Shown one piece after another: positions 1 through 8,415 of a stretch of DNA of 64,000 bases. Numbering within the stretch: position 1 is the stretch's first letter; each line of letters opens with the position of its first letter. The position numbers and the translations under genes are program-made. Under the pieces are notes generated by a model. It saw only the letters and a list, made by a program, of their open reading frames with translations, did not search any database and had not been told where the DNA came from. This DNA comes from Spirochaetaceae bacterium. GTDB taxonomy: Bacteria; Spirochaetota; Spirochaetia; Treponematales; Treponemataceae. Location of the stretch: NCBI GenBank assembly GCA_017614995.1, contig JAGAAX010000016.1:1-64000 (forward strand). Reading direction: 5' to 3'.

Positions 1-87
1 AAAAATAATCAGATTTATGAACCAAAAAAGTTCATTCCATCAGATGGACGGATTTCAAAAATTGCAGAAGAAGCTTTAGGTGCGTGA
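1..87 (+). CDS. C-terminal end of a truncated protein (partial)
   Basis: An open frame enters from the left edge and ends at TGA 85-87, giving 28 residues (KNNQIYEPKK at the start, ending EEALGA). The gene starts outside the window. Nothing in this tail identifies a family. It converges on the minus-strand gene ending at 114, with 26 bases between them and no clear terminator hairpin. That it is a real coding end is an inference from the intact frame and plausible codon use. Confidence 0.4.
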   Translation, partial: KNNQIYEPKKFIPSDGRISKIAEEALGA

Positions 88-113
88 ATAAGAGGGCTGG
101 AGATAAAATTAAT

Positions 114-473
114 CTAACTTGCTCTTGACAAAAAACATAGGGGATACCACTTCCAACGGCTAGCATCCCAACCATTTGCTTCACATACATCAATTTGTTT
201 TTTTGCCGTCTCTTTGTATTCAGATGAAAATTCCCAACCCTGTGCAACTTGCCATGAAATTTGGTCATAAATATTATTGAACACATAGACTGTCACAGTT
301 TTTCCATCAGGAAGCTGGCAGTTTTCTACAATATAGTCAGCATAGCTAGACAAATCTGATGCATGTGCTTTTTTTGCAGCATTGAAATTTGGCGTATTAA
401 ATATAGAAGCAGCAGAAGCATTATATGAAAGTATGCAAAATACGAATAACACTAAAAGAAATATTTTTTTCAA
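114..473 (-). CDS. Small secreted hypothetical protein
   Basis: 119 residues with a clear Sec signal peptide: MKKIFLL, a hydrophobic core to about residue 16, then a small-residue cleavage region (NASAAS, about residues 18-23). The mature part is rich in Tyr, Trp and Asn and has Cys at about 52 and near 98 and 113, so a disulfide-bonded periplasmic or surface protein is possible. I do not recognise the family. It is divergent from the XRE regulator at 588 and the two share a 114-base intergenic region with repeats, so control by that regulator is possible. An AGGAG-like site lies upstream of the start (AAGGAGTTG). Confidence 0.6.
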   Translation of the reverse strand: MKKIFLLVLFVFCILSYNASAASIFNTPNFNAAKKAHASDLSSYADYIVENCQLPDGKTVTVYVFNNIYDQISWQVAQGWEFSSEYKETAKKQIDVCEANGWDASRWKWYPLCFLSRAS

Positions 474-497
474 AATACAACTCCTTCATTAGTATTT

Positions 498-577
498 CTA
501 ATTTTATGCGGTAAACAATGCAATTTAGTGCATATACTAATTTTAACACAATAGTTTTTATAAGTCACTAATTTTAA
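498..577. promoter_or_regulatory. Direct repeats between divergent genes (possible operator)
   Basis: ACTAATTTTAA occurs at 536-546 and 567-577, 31 bases apart, and a related CTAATTTTA lies at 499-507. The spacing of about three helical turns and the position between a secreted-protein gene and an XRE regulator suggest regulator binding. This is inference; the sequence is AT-rich and chance similarity is possible. Confidence 0.25.
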
Positions 578-587
578 AGCAATTTAA

Positions 588-914
588 ATGACAAAATTCC
601 TTGTTTATACTAATCGCAAGATGTCGTATCAAGCAGATTTTATCGCAAACTTAAAGTATTATAGAGGGAAAAAAGGACTTTCTCAGGCAAAACTTGCAGA
701 ATTGTGCAATTGTCAGCCGGCAACAATAGGCTGCATTGAGTGCGCACGCCAGTTTCCCTCGTTTGACCTGCTTTTTAAAATTTCCGATGTTCTAGAGATA
801 AACCCTGCCGACCTTTTCATCCGCAACGCCTCACAGTCTGTTCTTAATACCCGAAATCTAATGCAGACAGAATTTCTCCCTTATGTGAGCAAATTTATAG
901 AAGAGCATTTCTAG
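588..914 (+). CDS. XRE-family helix-turn-helix regulator
   Basis: 108 residues. A Cro/CI-type HTH spans about residues 19-78: the recognition region carries LSQAKLAELCNCQPATIGCIE, followed by FPSFDLLFKISDVLEINPADLF, the usual end of this fold. The rest is a short helical tail that may dimerise. Neither ATG 588 nor the in-frame ATG at 621 has a good ribosome binding site; the HTH alone would fit the later start (MSYQADF). Divergent from the secreted protein at 114-473. Likely a local repressor; target unknown. Confidence 0.7.
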   Translation: MTKFLVYTNRKMSYQADFIANLKYYRGKKGLSQAKLAELCNCQPATIGCIECARQFPSFDLLFKISDVLEINPADLFIRNASQSVLNTRNLMQTEFLPYVSKFIEEHF

Positions 915-950
915 AAAATTATTGTTGAAAGCAGAACAGAAGCTGACAAA

Positions 951-981
951 GCAGGATTTTTTTTAAAATCTGCAATTTTTT
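951..981 (+). terminator. Rho-independent terminator after the XRE gene
   Basis: GCAGGATTTT pairs with AAAATCTGC, followed by AATTTTTT. It lies 37 bases past the XRE stop and before the Rpn-like gene, so it separates the two transcription units. Confidence 0.5.
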
Positions 982-1053
982 CCGCGAAAATACACAAAAA
1001 AAATGATTTTATTCTGATATTCATGGTAACAAACTATAAAAGGAGTTACCAAT

Positions 1054-1857
1054 ATGGAACAATTGATAAAACCCAAACCATTTGAAGAGCTGACATGTTC
1101 CGATAATTTTATGTTTGCAAAAGTTATGGAAGACAAAAGAACTTGCAAAAGCGTTCTTGAACTGCTGCTTGACATCAAGATTGACAGACTGACCTATCCT
1201 GAATATGAAAAAACTATGCTGCCGGGTCCTGACGGCAAGTCAATACGGCTCGACGTACACACATCAGACAGCCAGAGAGACTTTGATATTGAGATACAGA
1301 CCACGCTGTATAAAGAGCTTCGCCAGCGTAGCCGTTACTACCAAAGCCTTATGGACGTTGACAGCCTTAAAAAAGGACACAGCTATGAAGAACTGAAAGA
1401 CAACATCATAATCTTTATCTGTCTTGAAGACTTGTTCGGTTTAGGTCTGCCAGTATACACTTTTGAGAACACCTGCCGCGAAAATAATTCGCTTAAGCTT
1501 AAAGACAGAACCTTAAAAGTATTTTATAATTGTAGCAGTTGGCAAAATGCAGCTTCAAAAGATAAAGCCGAATTCTTGAAGTTTCTGCTTACGGACAATG
1601 CAGAAAGCAGCCTTTGCAAAAAGCTCAAAGAGCGGGAGAAACAGATAAAAATGACAGCACGCGCACAGAAAGAATACATGGATTACTGCATGCTAAAACA
1701 GGCATGCATTGATTACGGCTATGAACAAGGAAAAATGGAAAAATCATTGGAAGCGGCTCGAAATATGCTCGAAAGAAAACAACTTTCATTAGAAGATATA
1801 TCTGGATATACTGGTCTGCCTCTCGAAAAGGTACGTGAACTTGCCGAAGAAATGTAA
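1054..1857 (+). CDS. Rpn-family PD-(D/E)XK nuclease/putative transposase
   Basis: 267 residues. Matches the Rpn / PDDEXK_2 transposase-like family by its opening (PFEELTCSDNFMFAKVM) and catalytic region: D67 in IRLDVH and E80-x-Q82 in FDIEIQTT, the ExQ variant of the PD-(D/E)XK core. RSRYYQSLMDVD follows, as is usual. The C-terminus is charged and helical (AAR.MLERKQLSLEDISGYTGL), also typical. AAAAGGAG lies 9 bases before ATG 1054. Rpn proteins are DNase-type nucleases linked to recombination and, in some strains, phage defence; activity here is inferred. Catalytic positions are intact. It stands alone and converges on the chromate transporter with 4 bases between stops. Confidence 0.85.
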   Translation: MEQLIKPKPFEELTCSDNFMFAKVMEDKRTCKSVLELLLDIKIDRLTYPEYEKTMLPGPDGKSIRLDVHTSDSQRDFDIEIQTTLYKELRQRSRYYQSLMDVDSLKKGHSYEELKDNIIIFICLEDLFGLGLPVYTFENTCRENNSLKLKDRTLKVFYNCSSWQNAASKDKAEFLKFLLTDNAESSLCKKLKEREKQIKMTARAQKEYMDYCMLKQACIDYGYEQGKMEKSLEAARNMLERKQLSLEDISGYTGLPLEKVRELAEEM

Positions 1858-1861
1858 ACTG

Positions 1862-2413
1862 TTATAAATACACCAGCCCGAAAACTGCTCCCAAAACTAC
1901 AGCCAGAACAGGCGAAATCTTTTTGAAAACTAGCAGCAGGGTGCAGACTGCAAAAAATATCACGCACCAAATATCAAGCCCCAAAAGCGGCAGAGATACA
2001 GAAAACAGCGGAATAACTGCAATTTTAAAGACGTTCCAGGCGGCAACAGCTACAAGACCGGCAGAAACAGGTCTTACGCATGTAAACACAGACTTTACGG
2101 CCGGCGTGTTCTGATATTTTTCAAAAAACTTGGCGATAAACAGAATTATTATAAAAGAAGGCAGTATAGTTGCAGCCGTTACCGCTATGCCGCCGCCCAC
2201 GCCGAAAAACTTGCAGCCTATGTACGTCGCCATGTTTATGCCGATTGGGCCGGGCGTAGATTCAGAAACTGCAAGCATATTGTAGAATTCAGCTGCATCT
2301 ATATAGCCGCCTTCAACAAGCGGCTGATACATAAGCGTTATGGCAACCTGACCGCCGCCAATCGTAAAAAGCCCAATCTGAAAGAATATCCACAAAAGTT
2401 TAATCAGCGTCAT
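1862..2413 (-). CDS. Chromate transporter family protein, second half
   Basis: 183 residues, a short-form CHR (ChrA) domain with about six hydrophobic segments. The family signature is seen twice in spirit: FQIGLFTIGGGQVAI near the N-terminus and the ESTPGPIGINMATYIG segment after it. Short CHR proteins work as a pair encoded by adjacent genes; the partner (2400-3014) overlaps it by 14 bases, implying translational coupling. The family exports chromate by anion exchange in known cases, but many members have unknown anions, so the substrate is not established. Confidence 0.85.
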   Translation of the reverse strand: MTLIKLLWIFFQIGLFTIGGGQVAITLMYQPLVEGGYIDAAEFYNMLAVSESTPGPIGINMATYIGCKFFGVGGGIAVTAATILPSFIIILFIAKFFEKYQNTPAVKSVFTCVRPVSAGLVAVAAWNVFKIAVIPLFSVSLPLLGLDIWCVIFFAVCTLLLVFKKISPVLAVVLGAVFGLVYL

Positions 2414-3014
2414 TTTTTGTTCCTGCCTCTATTTTTGGTTTGCGTTTCAGCACATAAAAGATAATGCCGAGCACAATAGAGCCGAGCACCACAAGCGCAG
2501 TGTTTATCTTAAAAACGACAATAAGCACAAAACTTATGGCAAACAGCAGCACCGAAACCGGGCTTTTCAGTATTACAGAACGGAACGACCAGACGGCTTT
2601 TGCAAGCAGAGCCGCAACAGCGATATTAACGCCGGTCAACGCCTTTTTCACATAAACGTTGTCAGAAAAGCCTGCAAGAAATATTGCTATAATCGAAATA
2701 ATGATGATGGAGGGAGCTACAACACCGGTTGTTGCCAAAAGCGCGCCCCAAAAGCCGCCGCGCTCAAAGCCGATAAACGTTGCCACATTAACGGCAATAA
2801 TGCCCGGCGTAGACTGACCGATTGCAAAATAGTCCATCATGCGCTCTTTTGTCGCCCAGCCGCGTTTTTCCACAAGCTCGCGCTCAAGAATCGGTAGCAT
2901 TGCAAGCCCGCCGCCAAATGTAACAAGCCCAATCTTAAAAAAGAGCGCGAAAAGTCCAAGCAGCTCTTTAACTCCGGCTTTTTCAGTTTTTCCGTTTTGT
3001 GCGTTTTTTTCCAT
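2400..3014 (-). CDS. Chromate transporter family protein, first half
   Basis: 204 residues from the ATG at 3014 (MEKNAQNGK); the frame is open to another ATG at 3044 that adds ten hydrophobic residues of unlikely use. Neither start has a clear ribosome binding site. The CHR signature is FFKIGLVTFGGGLAML and IGQSTPGIIAVNVATFIG. A hydrophilic N-terminus of about 18 residues precedes the first membrane segment. Upstream member of a two-gene short CHR transporter; it probably forms a heterodimer in the inner membrane with the product of 1862-2413. Confidence 0.85.
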   Translation of the reverse strand: MEKNAQNGKTEKAGVKELLGLFALFFKIGLVTFGGGLAMLPILERELVEKRGWATKERMMDYFAIGQSTPGIIAVNVATFIGFERGGFWGALLATTGVVAPSIIIISIIAIFLAGFSDNVYVKKALTGVNIAVAALLAKAVWSFRSVILKSPVSVLLFAISFVLIVVFKINTALVVLGSIVLGIIFYVLKRKPKIEAGTKNDAD

Positions 3015-3064
3015 AAAGCAAGTATATAGGAGCAGTAAGTTCATGGCAATCAGATTTGCAAGGC

Positions 3065-3092
3065 AAAAAAAAATGGGGCATTACGCCCCAAA
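3065..3092 (-). terminator. Orphan minus-strand terminator
   Basis: Read on the minus strand, TGGGGC-GTAAT-GCCCCA is followed by a run of nine T. It lies upstream of the chromate transporter genes, and no minus-strand gene precedes it, because leuS to the right is on the plus strand. It would stop leftward transcripts coming out of the structured region 3100-3540. Confidence 0.5.
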
Positions 3093-3128
3093 ATGAGTTT
3101 ATGCACATATGCTCCCGGTCGCTGAACG

Positions 3129-3227
3129 GGGTTCAAAACCGCGCAATAATGCGCTATGCACTGTTTGTTGTATGGAAACTATATACGTGTCGCCTTGCGA
3201 CACAACAAACAGAGCATTTTTGAACCC
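3129..3227. repeat. Nested 99-bp palindrome (cruciform-forming)
   Basis: Outer arms GGGTTCAAAA (3129) and TTTTGAACCC (ending 3227), middle arms CTGTTTGTTG and CAACAAACAG (3161-3214), and an inner hairpin GTGTCGC-CTT-GCGACAC around 3187-3203. There is no open frame of note. It is the first of the structured parts of the 506-base gap between the terminator at 3092 and leuS. It could be a mobile palindromic element or encode a structured RNA. Confidence 0.65.
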
Positions 3228-3288
3228 AGTTCCGTGCCCTCTCGCACCTGTGCATTAGCATCAAAAGTGCAACCGTTGTATAGTCTTT

Positions 3289-3469
3289 CAAGTTTACGCG
3301 AAGCGGAATCTTGGCGTTTTGCCAGATTGTCTCCAAAACGTAGATAAATCCAAAGGCGAAACGCAAACTTGCAGCGGTGCGCTAGGTTAAGCCCTTTATT
3401 GTAGGACAGACTTTTGCGCACCCATGTGCACCAGTTACAAGTTTTTGCTTGCAAAAACTTGGCGTTTTG
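3289..3469. repeat. Palindromic intergenic repeat, GTTACAAGTTT family, copy 1
   Basis: Two related parts. CAAGTTTACGCGAAGCGG...CTTGGCGTTTTGCC (3289-3326) pairs across to GCAAACTTG near 3375. A second hairpin at 3432-3460 has the arms ACAAGTTTTTGC and GCAAAAACTTGG, followed by GGCGTTTTG. The second hairpin and its flank (GTGCACC before, CGTTTTG after) recur at 35294-35339 and, inverted, at 43903-43945. The remainder up to leuS (3470-3599) shows no gene. Confidence 0.55.
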
Positions 3470-3599
3470 TTCTTTTCGCATTAACTTGTTCTAAGAACAT
3501 GATTTAATCAGCGAAAAGCGCTGCAAAACGCGCACTAGAAAGTTATTACCGCTTTTGATATACTTCTGAACAAAATGAATCTACTAAAGAGGAATTCCG

Positions 3600-6125
3600 A
3601 TGGCAAAATATCCTTTTGAAACTATTGAACCCAAGTGGCAGAAATATTGGGAAGAAAACAAAACTTTTAAAGCAAAAGAAGATCCGTCTTTTCCAAAAGA
3701 AAAGCGCAGATATGTTCTTGATATGTTCCCTTATCCTAGCGGAGCAGGTCTGCACGTTGGTCATCCTGAAGGTTATACAGCAACAGACATTTACTGCCGC
3801 TATCTTAGAATGAACGGCTACAACGTCCTTCACCCAATGGGATACGACTCATTCGGTCTTCCGGCTGAAAACTACGCCATAAAAACAGGAACACACCCTG
3901 CAACAACAACAAACGCAAATATCGCAAACTTTACGCGCCAGATTAAATCGCTGGGCTTTTCATACGACTGGGACAGATGCGTTTCAACTTGCGAGCCAGA
4001 ATACTACAAATGGACGCAGTGGATTTTTCTTCAGCTTTACAAGAAAGGTCTTGCTTATGAAGCAGAAACACCGATTAACTGGTGCCCGAGCTGTCTTACA
4101 GGTCTTGCAAACGAAGAAGTTAAAGACGGAAAATGCGACCGCTGCGGCGCAACTGTAACACACAAAACAATCCGTCAGTGGATTTTGAGAATCACAGACT
4201 ATGCGGACAAGCTTCTTGAAGACCTTGACTCTCTTGACTGGCCTGAAAGCGTAAAGCTGATGCAGAAAAACTGGATTGGCAGAAGCGAAGGCTGCGAGAT
4301 GGGCTTTAAGATTGCCGACAAAGACGGAAAACCTACTGAAGACGAGCTCCGCATCTACACAACACGCTGTGACACACTTTTTGGCGCAACTTACATGGTT
4401 ATCGCACCTGAGCACAAGCTTGTCAAAAAGCTCACAACGCCTGAACAGAAGAAAGCTGTTGAAGACTATATCGAGGCTGCCGCAAAGAAGAGCGACCTTG
4501 AGCGCACCGACCTTGCAAAAGACAAGACAGGTGTTTTCAGCGGAAGCTACGCAATAAATCCTGTAAACAATCAGCTTATTCCAATTTGGATTGCGGACTA
4601 CGTTCTTATAAGCTACGGAACAGGTGCAATCATGGCTGTTCCGGCACACGATGACCGCGACTGGGAATTTGCAAAGAAGTTCAATCTTCCGATTATTGAA
4701 GTTCTCAAAAGCGAGGTTGATGTACAAAAACAGGCTTGGACTCAAGACGGAATCCACGTAAACTCTGAGTTTTTGAACGGTCTCAACAAGCAGGACGCCA
4801 TCGACAAAATGCTTGAATGGCTCGGCGAGCGCAAAATCGGTAAAAAAGCCATTAACTACAAGCTCCGCGACTGGGTTTACAGCCGACAGCGCTACTGGGG
4901 CGAGCCGATTCCGCTGATTCACTGCCCTAGCTGCGGCACAGTTCCTGTTCCAGACAATGAACTTCCGCTTGAGCTGCCAGCCGTTAAGACTTATCAGCCG
5001 ACCGGCACAGGCGAAAGCCCGCTTGCTGCAATTGATTCTTGGGTAAACTGCAAGTGCCCTAAATGCGGCGGTGCTGCAAAGCGCGAGACAAACACAATGC
5101 CACAGTGGGGCGGTTCATGCTGGTATTATCTCCGCTACCTTGACCCGCAGAATAAAAACGCATTTGCCTCAAAAGAAGCAGTAGACTACTGGATGCCGGT
5201 AGACCTCTATGTCGGCGATGCGGAACATGCGGTTCTTCACCTGCTTTATGCACGTTTCTGGCACAAGGTTCTCTACGATTTGGGTCTTGTAAATACAAAA
5301 GAGCCTTTCCAGCGGCTCATCAACCAGGGTCTTATCACATCTTTCGCATTTCAGCGCAAGAACAAGACTTTAGTTCCGACAGACGAAGTTGAAGAAAAGA
5401 ACGGCGAATTCTTTGAAAAGGCAACGGGCGAAAAACTTGAGCGCGTTATCGCCAAAATGTCAAAGTCTCTCAAAAACGTAATTAACCCTGACGACGTTAT
5501 CAAAGAATACGGCGCAGACAGTGTAAGAATGTACGAAATGTTCATGGGACCGCTCGAAGTTTCAAAGCCATGGAACACACAGGGCTTAATCGGTATAAGC
5601 CGCTTCCTTGAGAAAATCTGGGCACTGGCAGAAAAGCCGCTTACAGACAAGCCTGCTGAAGGCGACATCCGTAAGTCGCTCCACAAGACAATCAAGAAAG
5701 TTACAGAAGACACAGCTTCGCTCAACTTTAACACTGCAATCAGCCAGATGATGATTTTCGTAAACGATGTGTCTAAGCTTCAGGAACTGCCGAAAGACTT
5801 GTGGACAGCTTTTGTAAAGCTTCTCTCGCCTTATGCTCCTCACCTCGGCGAAGAGCTGTGGCAGAAGCTCGGCAACACAAACACAATCGCATACGAATCT
5901 TGGCCGGCATACAACGAGAGTTTCTGCGCTGACGACAGCTGCACTGTTGTTGTTCAGGTCAACGGAAAAATCCGCGACAAGATTACAGCCGCAATCAATG
6001 CCGACAAAGCAGAGGTTGAAAAAGCTGCCCTCGCAACAGAAGGCGCAAAACGCTTTATGGAAGGCAAGACAGTCGTTAAGGTTGTTGTTGTTCCTAACAA
6101 GCTCGTAAATATCGTAGTGAAATAA
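3600..6125 (+). CDS. leuS: Leucyl-tRNA synthetase
   Basis: 841 residues, full length for bacterial LeuRS. Class I motifs are HVGH at 52-55 (preceded by PYPSGAGL) and KMSKS at about 619-623. Two zinc-type knuckles are present: [21 protein letters not shown] region near residue 165 and CPSC...CPKC near 440-480. The editing (CP1) domain lies between, with the Thr-rich [12 protein letters not shown] stretch. The C-terminus ([11 protein letters not shown]) is the anticodon/tRNA-binding end. AGAGGA lies 8 bases before ATG 3600. It charges tRNA-Leu with leucine in the cytoplasm. The gene for threonine aldolase starts 3 bases after its stop. Confidence 0.98.
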   Translation: MAKYPFETIEPKWQKYWEENKTFKAKEDPSFPKEKRRYVLDMFPYPSGAGLHVGHPEGYTATDIYCRYLRMNGYNVLHPMGYDSFGLPAENYAIKTGTHPATTTNANIANFTRQIKSLGFSYDWDRCVSTCEPEYYKWTQWIFLQLYKKGLAYEAETPINWCPSCLTGLANEEVKDGKCDRCGATVTHKTIRQWILRITDYADKLLEDLDSLDWPESVKLMQKNWIGRSEGCEMGFKIADKDGKPTEDELRIYTTRCDTLFGATYMVIAPEHKLVKKLTTPEQKKAVEDYIEAAAKKSDLERTDLAKDKTGVFSGSYAINPVNNQLIPIWIADYVLISYGTGAIMAVPAHDDRDWEFAKKFNLPIIEVLKSEVDVQKQAWTQDGIHVNSEFLNGLNKQDAIDKMLEWLGERKIGKKAINYKLRDWVYSRQRYWGEPIPLIHCPSCGTVPVPDNELPLELPAVKTYQPTGTGESPLAAIDSWVNCKCPKCGGAAKRETNTMPQWGGSCWYYLRYLDPQNKNAFASKEAVDYWMPVDLYVGDAEHAVLHLLYARFWHKVLYDLGLVNTKEPFQRLINQGLITSFAFQRKNKTLVPTDEVEEKNGEFFEKATGEKLERVIAKMSKSLKNVINPDDVIKEYGADSVRMYEMFMGPLEVSKPWNTQGLIGISRFLEKIWALAEKPLTDKPAEGDIRKSLHKTIKKVTEDTASLNFNTAISQMMIFVNDVSKLQELPKDLWTAFVKLLSPYAPHLGEELWQKLGNTNTIAYESWPAYNESFCADDSCTVVVQVNGKIRDKITAAINADKAEVEKAALATEGAKRFMEGKTVVKVVVVPNKLVNIVVK

Positions 6126-6127
6126 AT

Positions 6128-7168
6128 ATGATGAAGTTTATTGATTTTAGAAGCGACAGCGTAACATGGCCGACAGAGGAAATGCGCGCAGCAATGCAGC
6201 AGGCTCTTGTCGGCGACGACGCATTCGGCGAAGACCCCACTACTGCGGAGCTTGAAAGCTATGGCGCAAGTCTTGTCGGCAAAGAAGCGGCGGTCTTTGT
6301 TCCGTCCGGCACATTTGCAAACCAGATTGCGCTTATTACGCACTGCAACCGCGGCGACGAGATAATAATCGACGACCGCTCGCATATCGTTCAGTTTGAG
6401 TCGGGCGGTGCTGCCGCGCTTGCGAATGTTCAGTTTAGAACAATTGAACCTAAAGGCAATGCTGTTACCACAGAAGAAATTATCAGCAAGATACGCAAAT
6501 CTGAAAACAGCACAGAGCCAAAAACAGCGTTAATCTGCATAGAAGACACAATGCTCAACGGCAACACAATTCCGCTTGAGACAATGCGCGAGCTCCGCTA
6601 TCTGTCGTCACGCTACCATGTGCCTGTACATCTTGACGGCGCGCGCCTGTTCAATGCCGCCGCCGCCCAGAATGTATCAGCCGCAGAAATTGCGCAAAAT
6701 GCAGATTCTGTAATGATTTCGCTTTCTAAAGGCTTGTGCGCACCAGCCGGCGCGCTGCTTTGCGGCAGCAAAAGCTTTATCGACAAGGCAAGGGCAAAGC
6801 GCAGCCTTCTTGGCGGCACAATGCACCAGAGCGGCGTTCTTGCGGCAGCAGGGCTTGTGGCTCTTAAAACCATGCGACAGCGTCTTTCCCAAGACCACGA
6901 AACTGCTTTCTACCTTGCAAACAGTCTTACACAGTTTTCAGAACTTCAAATCGACATTACAAGCGTAGAAACCAACATGGTTTACTGCAAATTCAACGAT
7001 GAGAATTTTGAAAGCGAATCTTTGTGCGATTTCTTCAAAAGCCGGAACATTCTGGTGCAGCTTAATCCGCAAGAGGACGGTTTGCGCCTGATGACCCACA
7101 GATGGATAAACAGACAGGACGTTGACACTTTTGTAAAAGCAATGGAAGATTTCCTAAAAGCAAACTGA
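6128..7168 (+). CDS. ltaE: Low-specificity L-threonine aldolase
   Basis: 346 residues. PLP-dependent beta-eliminating lyase fold. Motifs: DFRSDSVTWPTEEM at the start, VFVPSGTFANQIA (phosphate-binding), HLDGARLFNAA (Asp binds the PLP nitrogen) and the Schiff-base lysine K201 in ISLSKGLCAPAGALL. It splits threonine or allo-threonine to glycine and acetaldehyde. ATG 6128 and ATG 6131 are both possible; there is no strong ribosome binding site, and the 2-base gap after leuS suggests translational coupling. Ends before a bidirectional terminator. Confidence 0.93.
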   Translation: MMKFIDFRSDSVTWPTEEMRAAMQQALVGDDAFGEDPTTAELESYGASLVGKEAAVFVPSGTFANQIALITHCNRGDEIIIDDRSHIVQFESGGAAALANVQFRTIEPKGNAVTTEEIISKIRKSENSTEPKTALICIEDTMLNGNTIPLETMRELRYLSSRYHVPVHLDGARLFNAAAAQNVSAAEIAQNADSVMISLSKGLCAPAGALLCGSKSFIDKARAKRSLLGGTMHQSGVLAAAGLVALKTMRQRLSQDHETAFYLANSLTQFSELQIDITSVETNMVYCKFNDENFESESLCDFFKSRNILVQLNPQEDGLRLMTHRWINRQDVDTFVKAMEDFLKAN

Positions 7169-7193
7169 TACTTCTAAGAAGATATATTTAAAC

Positions 7194-7229
7194 AAAAAAG
7201 ACTGGCACATAACGGCCAGTCTTTTTTTT
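7194..7229. terminator. Bidirectional rho-independent terminator
   Basis: AAAGACTGGC pairs with GCCAGTCTTT around an 8-base loop, with A and T runs on either side. It sits between the convergent ends of the threonine aldolase and VanY-like genes and can serve both. Confidence 0.9.
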
Positions 7230-7239
7230 GTTATTTGAC

Positions 7240-8007
7240 TTATTGCGCGCTTGAAGCTTTATCCCAGGCGTACAAGAACTCAAGCATATACTGCTGAATG
7301 TTGCCGAACCACTTCTGCTGCATTTTGCATGCTTCAACGCCAATGTACCTGTAATGCCAGCATTCGTATCTATAGCCGGTTACATCTTCATAGCCGTCTG
7401 GAAAAGACAAAGAAAAGCCGTATTTCATGGCATTTTTTGCAAGCCATTTACCCTGCTTTGTCTCGACAAAATCATCTGTAATTGAACCGAAATCAATTGC
7501 TGTGCCAAGCTGATGCTGGCTTGTGCCCGGTCTTGCAGATTCTCTGTCGGCGGCAGCCTGACCGAGCTGCTTTACGTTTCTTGCATAAAGCTTTGACTGA
7601 TAATCATAAGAACGGAAAGTTGAGCTTACAAGTATAGAAATATTCTCTCTTGCAGCCGCATCTGCCATTATGCAGAGCGCCTTCTCGACAGGCACTCTCA
7701 AAGACAAATCATTGCGGTTAATTGCATAATGATTATTCTTTACAAGCGGAACTAAATCTTCAGGTACATAGTCTTTGCTCAAATAATGCTGCTTGTCAAC
7801 AAGCGTCAGAAGATAATCTTTGTCGGCGGCAAGAACAGTGTCCAAATCAGCCAAAAACTGCTCTTTGTTGGCAAGAATAAGCTTCTCACTCGGAAGATTC
7901 AATGTTCCCAGCACAGATTCCAATAGCTGGTCTTTCTCTGTATTTGCACATGATACAGAAATAAACAAGCTGAACAGCAGCGGGAGAATAAAGATTTTCT
8001 TTGACAT
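7240..8007 (-). CDS. VanY-type D-alanyl-D-alanine carboxypeptidase lipoprotein
   Basis: 255 residues. Lipoprotein signal with SVSC at 17-20. Peptidase M15B domain: STFRSYDYQSKLYA at about 129-142, zinc ligands H165 and D172 in SQHQLGTAID, catalytic E215 and ligand H218 in ECWHYRYIG. All key residues are present. It trims the terminal D-Ala from peptidoglycan stem peptides at the periplasmic face. The start lies just past the TGA of the STAS gene (8009), so it is the last gene of the minus-strand run from 11957. The link with the partner-switch genes may mean envelope stress control; that is inference. Confidence 0.9.
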   Translation of the reverse strand: MSKKIFILPLLFSLFISVSCANTEKDQLLESVLGTLNLPSEKLILANKEQFLADLDTVLAADKDYLLTLVDKQHYLSKDYVPEDLVPLVKNNHYAINRNDLSLRVPVEKALCIMADAAARENISILVSSTFRSYDYQSKLYARNVKQLGQAAADRESARPGTSQHQLGTAIDFGSITDDFVETKQGKWLAKNAMKYGFSLSFPDGYEDVTGYRYECWHYRYIGVEACKMQQKWFGNIQQYMLEFLYAWDKASSAQ

Positions 8008-8008
8008 A

Positions 8009-8335
8009 TCACAAAACTTCCGTTAAAGAGAAAATAATCGGGAAATAATCTGCAAAGCCTGTAGATTCAATTGCTTTTTGAGCAATAGCAGACGGATGCA
8101 TTATATAAATTTTGTTTCCGGCTTCTTCTGCATCGTCATAGGCAGCCAGCAAAACGCCAAGACCTGATGATGACAGGTTAGTAATTTCAGCCATATCTAT
8201 TACAAGGTTTGTTTCTTTCACAATAGAAAAAACCTTTGTCTGAAAATCAAGATATGTATAAGAATTAAGAACGCCTGAAACCTCAAGCAAAACGTAGTTG
8301 GCACCCTTCTTCTCTTGAATTACTATTTGTTCCAT
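8009..8335 (-). CDS. STAS-domain anti-sigma factor antagonist (RsbV/SpoIIAA-like)
   Basis: 108 residues, one STAS domain. The phosphorylatable serine region is IDMAEITNLSSSGLGVLL (S55-57). Such proteins are phosphorylated by a HPK-like kinase and reactivated by SpoIIE/RsbU phosphatases, two of which are encoded just upstream. GGGAGG lies 10 bases before the ATG. No anti-sigma kinase is in the window, so the switch partner must be elsewhere. Confidence 0.92.
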   Translation of the reverse strand: MEQIVIQEKKGANYVLLEVSGVLNSYTYLDFQTKVFSIVKETNLVIDMAEITNLSSSGLGVLLAAYDDAEEAGNKIYIMHPSAIAQKAIESTGFADYFPIIFSLTEVL

Positions 8336-8415
8336 AAGCTAAAAGCCTCCCTTTCCTTTAGACCAAACCTATCTATAAACAGCAATAATTTTACCTATTT
8401 TCGACAAAAACGCAT

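Noticed and set aside
1054-1857. Rpn protein as part of an insertion sequence
   Set aside because: No terminal inverted repeats or target duplication were seen around it.
3121-3145. GGTTCAAAACC as a tRNA T-loop
   Set aside because: No acceptor stem, D-arm or anticodon arm fits around it; the string is an arm of the 99-bp palindrome.
3984-4922. A 312-residue open frame antisense to leuS
   Set aside because: It lies fully inside leuS, has leuS codon bias in mirror form and no ribosome binding site or known motif. It is a shadow frame.
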